Assembly (NCBI GenBank): GCA_030840185.1
Contig: JAUZFY010000202.1
Coordinates: 1-5,174 of the forward strand
Reading direction: 5' to 3'
DNA from: Microbacteriaceae bacterium
GTDB taxonomy: Bacteria > Actinomycetota > Actinomycetes > Actinomycetales > Microbacteriaceae
DNA length: 5,174 nucleotides
Shown: positions 1-4,185 of the stretch, in pieces
Layout of the letters: each line of letters opens with the position of its first letter
How positions within the stretch are numbered: the stretch's first letter is position 1
The notes under the pieces: generated by a model
What the model saw: only the letters and a program-made list of their open reading frames with translations
Database searches by the model: none
Told to the model about the DNA's origin: nothing
Position numbers and translations under genes: made by a program

Positions 1-299
1 GGCTTCTCGACAGCGACGCTTTCTTCCACCCGCAGTCGTTGCAGCGACACGCTGTCGGTCGATTGTCGGATGGCGGATGGCGCGGCGCCGAAGAGTGCGT
101 TGGCCGGAAGCGAGGTGGAGACGAGCAGCGCGGCCACGCCCGTCATCGCGCCAAACGTCATGAGTTTGCGCAGCATCCGCCGTGACCCGCCGCGACGGGG
201 CGCGCTGGCTGAACGAGCAGCGGAGAGTGACTTCCTCGTCGCTCGGTTTCCCGAGCGCGCTCGGCGTACCAGCGGCAATGACTCGTCGTTCGACCGCAC
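1..299 (-). CDS. N-terminal part of a membrane-anchored secreted protein, probable M23 peptidase paralogue (partial)
   Basis: This open frame starts at GTG 299-297 and runs off the left edge after 99 codons. An in-frame TAA at 303-305 prevents extension further upstream. A GGGAG lies 11 nt before the GTG. Residues 1-45 are basic and Arg/Ser-rich, with the run RRGGSRRMLRK just before a hydrophobic stretch at about residues 46-66 that ends TSLPANAL. That looks like a signal anchor with a cytoplasmic N-terminus. Residues 45-69 match residues 88-112 of the M23 peptidase next door at 16 of 25 positions, and both proteins carry an SND motif in the basic tail (residues 3-5 here, 38-40 there). No catalytic domain is visible because the window ends, so an M23 domain is inferred only from the paralogue. 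ATG 176-174 (residue 42) is a possible but less likely start, because it would remove most of the basic tail. Confidence 0.72.
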   Translation of the reverse strand, partial: MRSNDESLPLVRRARSGNRATRKSLSAARSASAPRRGGSRRMLRKLMTFGAMTGVAALLVSTSLPANALFGAAPSAIRQSTDSVSLQRLRVEESVAVEK

Positions 300-302
300 G
301 AG

Positions 303-356
303 TTAACAGACTCCCGATGACCGTGGACGCTCGACCGAGGCACGTGACTTCGACAT
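303..356 (-). CDS. Possible 17-codon leader ORF upstream of the left M23-type gene
   Basis: An ATG at 356-354 is preceded by GAGGAG (368-363) at 6-nt spacing, the best ribosome binding site in this part of the window. The frame encodes MSKSRASVERPRSSGVC and ends with TAA at 305-303. The GTG start proposed for the downstream gene follows after only 3 nt and is in the same frame, so terminating ribosomes could re-initiate there. The start codon sits inside the 10-bp palindrome CGACATGTCG (351-360). The peptide has no recognisable function. If real, its role is probably translational coupling or control. A chance ORF, or a sequencing error that breaks a longer N-terminus, would look the same. 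Confidence 0.35.
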   Translation of the reverse strand: MSKSRASVERPRSSGVC

Positions 357-444
357 GTCGGGCTCCTCACGGCTTTGTCGACTCAGCAACTTCCGAACCG
401 GAAAATGAGTTCGGCACTCTGCGGATCTACCGGAACCCGGGCAG

Positions 445-480
445 GTAACGATTTCGTAAAGCCTAGCCAAACGTGAGTGA
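445..480 (-). promoter_or_regulatory. Probable promoter and direct-repeat regulator site for the left M23-type gene
   Basis: Read on the minus strand, a TANNNT-type -10 hexamer TAGGCT (465-460) overlaps the 17-bp element CTTTACGAAATCGTTAC (461-445). On the plus strand this is GTAACG-n5-GTAAAG, two half-sites 11 bp apart, which is about one helical turn. The same arrangement occurs in front of the neighbouring M23 gene. The half-sites resemble GTAAC-type repeats reported for the actinobacterial response regulator MtrA, which is known to control cell-wall hydrolase genes. No clear -35 hexamer is seen. The implied 5' leader is about 155 nt. The assignment to MtrA is inference. Confidence 0.45.
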
Positions 481-509
481 AACTACCACCCACCAACCGG
501 GGTTGGCCG

Positions 510-1457
510 TCAGTTGGCGTTGGCCTTCAGCCACGCGAAGGGATCGACAGGGGTTCCATCGAGGTGGATCTCGAGGTGCAGGTGGGGTCCGGTCGCATTT
601 CCGGTGCTGCCGAGTAGACCGAGCGGCTGGGCCACCGTAACCTGTTGCCCGACGACCACCTTGATCGATCCGGAGATCATGTGCGCGTACAGACTCTGCA
701 CCTTCTGACCGTTGATCACGTGGTCGATGATGACGTGATTGCCGTACGGACCGGTGGTTCCGGCCTGGCTAACCACTCCGGCTGCAATGGAGTCGATCGT
801 GGTGCCAGCCGGTGGGACGAAGTCGACACCCTCGTGGAAGGTGGAGCAGAAGCTGCAGTTGGCCACATGCCGGGCGCCGAAGCCGCTGCTTACCGGAACG
901 GGATCCGGGAACGGCCACTGAATGGTGCCGTTGATGTCGTTCGTGTACAGGAAGCTTTGGTTGGCGTTCTTCATCCTCGCCTGCGCGGCGATGTTGACGA
1001 CGGTATACGCGTCACGCACCGGGGCAGTCTCCGCGATGGTGTCGGAGACGGCGAGTGACTGCCCCTGCACCTTCGAGTGCGGGGGGAGGCCTGCTGTCGA
1101 AGCATCAGCCGCCGAAGCCTGCAGGGCGACGGCCGGGAGGGATGTTGCCACGAGCAGCGCAGCGGCGCCGAGCATCGCGCTGATGCTGACGATCTTGGGC
1201 AGAAGGGGCCGCTTCGCTCGCTTCGCCGTGACGGCGACGGTCGTTGGCGTGGCTTGGCGCAGCGCCCGCGGTACCGGGCCGGACGACTTGGCGGCCTGGC
1301 TCGCCCTCTCCCGCAACTGGCGTCGGGTGGGAAAGGCGTCATTCGACGGGCGCGCCGATCCGTCCGCCGGCGTGTCAGTCGCTTTCAGGTCCCAGTTGAA
1401 TTCCGACACGCCTATCGGATCCCGGTAGGGGTCGTTCGGGCGAGGGCGTGCGGGCAT
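510..1457 (-). CDS. Membrane-anchored M23 family metallopeptidase (LytM/peptidoglycan endopeptidase type)
   Basis: A zinc peptidase expected to cut peptide cross-links of peptidoglycan outside the cell. With the ATG at 1457 the product has 315 residues. Residues 1-86 are hydrophilic and rich in Pro, Arg and Lys, ending in the basic run AKRAKRPLLPK. A hydrophobic segment follows (about 89-112), giving an N-in, C-out anchor. After a linker with low-complexity Ala/Ser, the M23 domain occupies about 180-312. It has the zinc ligands H208 and D212 (HEGVD) and H294 of HLH (292-294), plus conserved H258 (YAH), so it looks catalytically intact. A CxxC pair (C201, C204) lies just before the first ligand. 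Start choice is uncertain: the ATG lacks a well-placed Shine-Dalgarno. GTG 1409 (residue 17) directly follows a short upstream ORF and is a real alternative. A TTG at 1526 is less likely. The gene probably has its own promoter near 1575-1603. Confidence 0.93.
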   Translation of the reverse strand: MPARPRPNDPYRDPIGVSEFNWDLKATDTPADGSARPSNDAFPTRRQLRERASQAAKSSGPVPRALRQATPTTVAVTAKRAKRPLLPKIVSISAMLGAAALLVATSLPAVALQASAADASTAGLPPHSKVQGQSLAVSDTIAETAPVRDAYTVVNIAAQARMKNANQSFLYTNDINGTIQWPFPDPVPVSSGFGARHVANCSFCSTFHEGVDFVPPAGTTIDSIAAGVVSQAGTTGPYGNHVIIDHVINGQKVQSLYAHMISGSIKVVVGQQVTVAQPLGLLGSTGNATGPHLHLEIHLDGTPVDPFAWLKANAN

Positions 1458-1474
1458 GGGGTAGTGCAGTTCAC
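1412..1474 (-). CDS. Possible 20-codon leader ORF overlapping the M23 gene start
   Basis: GGAGGA (1490-1485) is the strongest Shine-Dalgarno in the leader of the M23 gene. It is 10 nt before GTG 1474-1472, which is not in the M23 frame. That GTG opens a frame encoding VNCTTPCPHALARTTPTGIR, ending at TAG 1414-1412. An in-frame GTG of the M23 gene follows 2 nt later, at 1409. The layout (good SD, short ORF, stop, 2-3 nt, GTG) repeats that found before the left M23-type gene, although the two peptides are not similar. It overlaps the first 15 codons if M23 starts at ATG 1457. No function is recognised. It could be a coupling ORF or a coincidence. Confidence 0.3.
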   Translation of the reverse strand: MNCTTPCPHALARTTPTGIR

Positions 1475-1539
1475 AGCGAGAAATTCCTCCGACAATGGTT
1501 CGGGCATGAAAGCACGCACCGACCAAATGTGGTTTTACA

Positions 1540-1558
1540 AAACGACAGGCCGTCGTTT
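1540..1558 (-). other. 7-bp hairpin in the M23 leader
   Basis: The arms AAACGAC (1540-1546) and GTCGTTT (1552-1558) are perfectly complementary around a 5-nt loop. The structure lies in the predicted 5' leader, between the promoter motif and the ribosome binding site. On the minus strand the distal arm is followed by TGTAAAACC, so the run after the stem is only weakly T-rich. It could be an RNA stem that protects the transcript, a weak attenuator, or an operator palindrome. The sequence does not decide between these. Confidence 0.4.
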
Positions 1559-1559
1559 G

Positions 1560-1603
1560 ATAACGAATCTATAAAGGATAGGGCACCCTCCGGCATTCAC
1601 CAA
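1560..1603 (-). promoter_or_regulatory. Probable promoter and direct-repeat regulator site for the M23 gene
   Basis: On the minus strand TTGGTG (1603-1598) and TATCCT (1580-1575) are 17 bp apart and make a credible sigma-70-type promoter. The -10 overlaps the 17-bp element CTTTATAGATTCGTTAT (1576-1560). That element matches the one before the left M23-type gene at 12 of 17 positions, and the match extends upstream through a CTA two bases before it. On the plus strand it reads ATAACG-n5-ATAAAG with an 11-bp period. A regulator bound here would cover the -10, which suits repression. The predicted leader is about 110 nt to ATG 1457. MtrA is the named candidate, by inference. Confidence 0.5.
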
Positions 1604-1620
1604 AGCCCCCGATAGGGGGC
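1601..1620 (-). terminator. Intrinsic terminator of the IMPase-family gene
   Basis: On the minus strand, 5 nt after the stop codon of the phosphatase gene, GCCCCC (1620-1615) pairs with GGGGGC (1610-1605) across a 4-nt TATC loop. The stem is followed by TTTG. It is very GC-rich, but the T-run is only three bases, so termination may be partial. The proposed -35 of the M23 promoter overlaps its trailing end. Confidence 0.6.
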
Positions 1621-1625
1621 GGGCG

Positions 1626-2441
1626 TCACGCACCAAGCTCGCCAAGCATCCGCTGCAGGTGATCGGCGATTGACGGAGCCGCGGCGAGTACCAGGTCGCG
1701 GGAGTCGGGCGCGCCACCCTGGAGGGTGACCGTGGCGCCAGCCTCCCGCGCTATCAATGCGCCGGCGGCGTGATCCCAGGGCTTCAATCCGCGCTCGAAG
1801 TAGCCGTCGAGTCGGCCGCACGCCACGGCGCAGAGGTCGAGGGACGCGGTGCCCATCCGGCGCACGTCTCGGATTTGACTCACGAGGCCGGCAAGCACCC
1901 GCGCCTGGTCGGTGCGGGTCTCGGCGTTGTAGCCGAATCCGGTTCCTACGAGAGCCTGGGACAGGTCGACCGGGCTGGCCGGATGAATCTGCCGATCGCC
2001 GAGAAACGCGCCGGCTCCATCCGCCGCAGTGAAGACTTCACCGATCGCGGGATTCACCACCACACCGGCCAGTGCCAGCCAGCTTGCGGGCTCTGGTTCA
2101 CCTTCGACGACGGCGATGCTCACCGCGTAATGCGGCAGCCCATACAAATAGTTCACGGTTCCGTCGATCGGGTCCACGATCCAAGTCAGTCCGCTGGTTC
2201 CCGTCGCCGCCCCGCTCTCCTCACCGACGAATCCGTCGTTCGGGCGCGCGTCGGAGATGCGGGAACGGATCAGCGACTCCGTCTCCCGGTCCGCGAAGGT
2301 CACGATGTCCTCGATCGACGATTTGCTCGCCGCGACTTGCACTCCCTGCGCCCGCCGTGCCCTCGCGAGCTCACCCGCCTCGATCGCGATGCCGCGGGCG
2401 ATGGTGAGCAGTTCGGAGCTGGCGAGTGAGCTAATCGTCAT
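1626..2441 (-). CDS. Inositol monophosphatase family phosphatase (SuhB/IMPase-like)
   Basis: A Mg2+-dependent phosphatase of the IMPase/FBPase superfamily, 271 residues, the usual family length. The metal-site motifs are all present: FADRETE with D51, GEES with E74 (71-76), DPIDGT-N (90-97) and WDHAAG with D223 (222-227). The enzyme is therefore expected to be active and cytosolic. Candidate substrates are myo-inositol 1-phosphate (inositol supply for phosphatidylinositol), histidinol phosphate (HisN-type members occur in actinobacteria) or another sugar phosphate. Sequence alone does not choose between these, so no symbol is given. The start is ATG 2441, because AAGGAG (2457-2452) lies 10 nt upstream. 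A longer frame to 2483 would begin in the T-run of the tRNA terminator. Only about 40 bp separate that terminator from the start and no clear promoter is visible there, so some readthrough from the tRNA unit is possible. Confidence 0.93.
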   Translation of the reverse strand: MTISSLASSELLTIARGIAIEAGELARARRAQGVQVAASKSSIEDIVTFADRETESLIRSRISDARPNDGFVGEESGAATGTSGLTWIVDPIDGTVNYLYGLPHYAVSIAVVEGEPEPASWLALAGVVVNPAIGEVFTAADGAGAFLGDRQIHPASPVDLSQALVGTGFGYNAETRTDQARVLAGLVSQIRDVRRMGTASLDLCAVACGRLDGYFERGLKPWDHAAGALIAREAGATVTLQGGAPDSRDLVLAAAPSIADHLQRMLGELGA

Positions 2442-2480
2442 GAGGCAGGCACTCCTTGGTGGTCGTCGACCGTTGCGGAA

Positions 2481-2515
2481 CAAAACAAAAGGCCCGGTCT
2501 GTGAGAACCGGGCCT
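2481..2515 (-). terminator. Strong intrinsic terminator after tRNA-Tyr
   Basis: On the minus strand, AGGCCCGGT (2515-2507) pairs perfectly with ACCGGGCCT (2498-2490) around an 8-nt loop. The transcript then continues TTTTGTTTTG (2490-2481). A 9-bp GC-rich stem with a following T-run is a textbook Rho-independent terminator. It lies 24 nt past the tRNA 3' end and about 40 nt before the phosphatase gene. Confidence 0.9.
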
Positions 2516-2538
2516 ATCGGCCGCGAACGGCGCTGGTG

Positions 2539-2620
2539 TGGCAAGTGCGAGATTCGAACTCACGAAGTCTAAGACGGCTGATTTACAGTCAGATCCCTTT
2601 GGCCACTTGGGTAACTTGCC
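2539..2620 (-). tRNA. tRNA-Tyr (anticodon GUA)
   Basis: An 82-nt class II tRNA. The acceptor arm is GGCAAGT (2620-2614) paired perfectly with ACTTGCC (2546-2540), followed by discriminator A (2539). The anticodon loop reads CTGTAAA, placing anticodon GTA at 2586-2584. The loop is held by a CTGA/TCAG stem, and the outermost anticodon-stem pair is a T-C mismatch. A long variable region containing GTC-TTA-GAC forms the extra arm expected of bacterial tRNA-Tyr. The T-arm is GTGAG-TTCGAAT-CTCGC with one G-T pair. CCA is not encoded (CAC follows the discriminator), as is common in actinobacteria, so it is added after transcription. No promoter is clearly visible upstream (minus strand). A TTGACC at about 2672-2667 lacks a well-spaced -10. 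Confidence 0.96.
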
Positions 2621-2715
2621 ATGCACGCCGCTAGGAACTCTTTGAGCGCGCCTATTAAGAATACAGGGTCAAGCGGGTGAGAAGAATCCCCACCGGGCTG
2701 TTCGTCGAATAACAC

Positions 2716-3462
2716 TCAGCGGCCCGATTTGCTTTCGTACTGCGTGGCGTAGTGAATGATCTCGGAGAGGTACCGGTTTGAATGGTTGTACGCCAACACA
2801 GCCTTCCGCCAGCCGGCCTCCGTGCCCATCTTCTGGCCCCCGGCGCGACACAGGTAGTGTGCCGCAGCGAGTGTGGCGTCATCGATGTTCTGCGGATTCT
2901 GCACACCGTCGCCGTTTCCGTCGACATGCCAGTTGCGCCACGTCGCGGGGATGAGCTGCATCGGACCGACCGCCCGGTCGATGGTCGCGTCGCCGTCGAT
3001 GGTTCCCCCGTCCGAATCCGGGATGTTGGCGAATGCACCGCCGGAAAGCGGCACCCCGAAAATGGCCGGAGTCGCATCGCCGTCGGGCGCGATATTGCCG
3101 CCGAAGATTGTGCCGTGTCGAGACTCGACCTCTCCGACCGCGGCGAGCGTGTTCCAGCCGATACCGCAGCCGGTTCCGGAGTTTGCAACGGTGATGGCCG
3201 CACCGGCATACGCCTCGAGGGCCCTCGCCGGAATGCCCGTCGATTTCGCGGTGGCGGCAATCCACGCGGCATCCGCGAGCCCGGCCAGCCCCGCGCCAAC
3301 GGGATGCGGGGCTGCCACGAGCGGCGCCTCGTGGGCAAAGCTCGGCGACTGACTCCTCGAGTTTCCGCCATCCGGCACCGAAAGGACGATGATCGCGCCA
3401 ACCACCACGGCGGCGGTTATAAGGCAGCCGGCGACGATGAGCGACACTCGGAGAAATCTCAT
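2716..3462 (-). CDS. Secreted or membrane-anchored lytic murein transglycosylase (MltB-like, SLT_2 type)
   Basis: It cleaves the MurNAc-GlcNAc bond of peptidoglycan glycan strands non-hydrolytically, outside the membrane. The product has 248 residues. A hydrophobic segment at about 6-28 after MRFLR is an uncleaved anchor or signal peptide, followed by a Ser/Pro/Ala linker and the catalytic domain (about 60-245). Family landmarks in order are GEVESRHG (110-117, with E113 the likely catalytic acid), VGPMQLIPATW (165-175), a DGNGDG metal-binding-like loop (181-186) leading into NIDDATLAAAHYLC, and AYNHSNRY (224-231). C99 and C205 could form a disulfide. A Gly/Asp-rich stretch (120-160) is looped in after the catalytic motif, as in related actinobacterial enzymes. 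GGAAGG (3470-3465) lies only 2 nt before the ATG, which is unusually close. The gene is divergent from yajQ with a 41-bp gap. Confidence 0.9.
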   Translation of the reverse strand: MRFLRVSLIVAGCLITAAVVVGAIIVLSVPDGGNSRSQSPSFAHEAPLVAAPHPVGAGLAGLADAAWIAATAKSTGIPARALEAYAGAAITVANSGTGCGIGWNTLAAVGEVESRHGTIFGGNIAPDGDATPAIFGVPLSGGAFANIPDSDGGTIDGDATIDRAVGPMQLIPATWRNWHVDGNGDGVQNPQNIDDATLAAAHYLCRAGGQKMGTEAGWRKAVLAYNHSNRYLSEIIHYATQYESKSGR

Positions 3463-3491
3463 TACCTTCCATCATCTCGTGAGTCGACCGT

Positions 3492-3503
3492 TAAACTGCT
3501 GGC
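3492..3503 (+). promoter_or_regulatory. Leaderless-type -10 promoter of yajQ
   Basis: TAAACT (3492-3497) fits the actinobacterial TANNNT -10 element. Exactly six bases (GCTGGC) separate it from the ATG at 3504, which puts the predicted transcription start on or next to the start codon. There is no Shine-Dalgarno before the ATG, which agrees with a leaderless mRNA. No good -35 hexamer is visible at the expected distance. Confidence 0.7.
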
Positions 3504-3992
3504 ATGGCAGACCCAACTTTTGACATTGTGAGCAAGGTCGACAAGATGGAGGCCGATAACGCCCTTCACCAGGCACAGAAGGAGATCGCTCAGCGCTACG
3601 ACTTCAAGAACGTCGGGGCCGAGGTCGACTGGAGCGGGGAGAAACTGCTGCTGAAGGCCTCCTCCGAGGATCGCGTCAAGGCGGTGCTCGAGGTCCTCGA
3701 GGCGAAGTTCATCAAGCGGGGCATCTCATTGCGCAGCCTCGACTCCGGCGAACCCTACGCCTCCGGCAAGGAATACCGCATCGACGTGTCGCTCAAGAAC
3801 GGCATCTCCTCCGAAGACGCGAAGAAGGTATCGAAGCTCATCCGCGACGAGGGGCCGAAGAGCGTCAAGTCACAGATTCAGGGCGATGAGCTGCGGGTCA
3901 CGTCCAAGAGCCGCGACGACCTGCAGTCAACAATGGCGCTGCTCAAGGGCGCCGACCTCGACATCGATCTACAGTTCGTGAACTTCCGCTGA
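3504..3992 (+). CDS. yajQ: YajQ family (UPF0234) nucleotide-binding protein
   Basis: A cytosolic protein of 162 residues, matching the usual family length of about 160-163. It is recognised along its whole length: FDIVSKVD near the N-terminus (6-13), the N-A-x-x-Q-A-x-K-E-I-x-x-RYDFK segment (about 19-35), the middle IDVSLKNGIS segment, and the C-terminal LQFVNFR. Family members have two ferredoxin-like domains and bind nucleic acid or nucleotides. A Xanthomonas member was reported as a cyclic-di-GMP effector. The role in actinobacteria is not established. The start is supported by the leaderless-type -10 element and by the conserved N-terminus. It is followed by 193 bp without a gene before the cardiolipin synthase. 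Confidence 0.96.
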   Translation: MADPTFDIVSKVDKMEADNALHQAQKEIAQRYDFKNVGAEVDWSGEKLLLKASSEDRVKAVLEVLEAKFIKRGISLRSLDSGEPYASGKEYRIDVSLKNGISSEDAKKVSKLIRDEGPKSVKSQIQGDELRVTSKSRDDLQSTMALLKGADLDIDLQFVNFR

Positions 3993-4077
3993 GCGGCAGC
4001 CGGGTGCGACCGCGCGCGCAGGGGACTCGTGCGCCGAGCGACTCCAGTGCGCCGCAGATGCCACCGCTCGCCGACCG

Positions 4078-4154
4078 AAAACGCAGGACATTCACCACCG
4101 CGTTGCCCACTTCGCGCGGAAGCACGCCATCTAATGGTGAATCTCCTGCGTTTT
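4078..4154. repeat. 77-bp element with 20-bp inverted repeats between yajQ and cls
   Basis: AAAACGCAGGACATTCACCA (4078-4097) and TGGTGAATCTCCTGCGTTTT (4135-4154) are inverted copies matching at 19 of 20 positions, with a single C-C mismatch (4089/4143). The 37-nt loop holds a smaller stem CCGCG (4098-4102)/CGCGG (4115-4119) stacked directly on the first arm. The A4 and T4 ends would give either strand a T-run, so a bidirectional terminator is possible. The stem is too long and the loop too wide for a classical one. No flanking target duplication is seen. It is the only notable structure in the gap 3993-4185. Its left flank (3993-4077) shows nothing I can name. Confidence 0.8.
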
Positions 4155-4185
4155 GGGCACGCGACGTGGTTGGGCGGCCTCCGCG

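Noticed and set aside
493..506. Terminator-like CCAAC/GTTGG hairpin just after the M23 stop codon
   Set aside because: The stem is 5 bp and no T-run follows on the minus strand, so support is too weak.
1475..1603. c-di-AMP (ydaO-type) riboswitch in the M23 leader, as is often found before actinobacterial wall hydrolases
   Set aside because: The leader is short and I could not find the conserved core segments; only a vague GGTGAATGCCGG resemblance was seen.
1770..2429. A 219-codon plus-strand frame opposite the phosphatase gene
   Set aside because: It is antisense to a well-supported IMPase gene and its composition is that of a reverse-complement shadow.
2676..2694. Hairpin GGTGAG/CCCACC after the transglycosylase gene as a terminator
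   Set aside because: It is six pairs including a wobble, without a T-run; it is equally likely to be chance, and the strong terminator lies beyond the tRNA.
2655..3401. A second 248-codon frame on the minus strand across the transglycosylase gene
   Set aside because: It is Arg/Ser/Pro-rich with no domain pattern and overlaps a gene with clear catalytic motifs; it is a shadow frame of GC-rich DNA.
3424..3462. Lipobox-like VAGC (residues 10-13) in the transglycosylase
   Set aside because: Only about five hydrophobic residues precede the Cys and the hydrophobic run continues for some 15 residues after it, which fits a membrane anchor better than a lipoprotein signal.
2782..3531. A 249-codon plus-strand frame across the transglycosylase and into yajQ
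   Set aside because: It is antisense to the transglycosylase, has no recognisable domains, and runs into the yajQ start in another frame.
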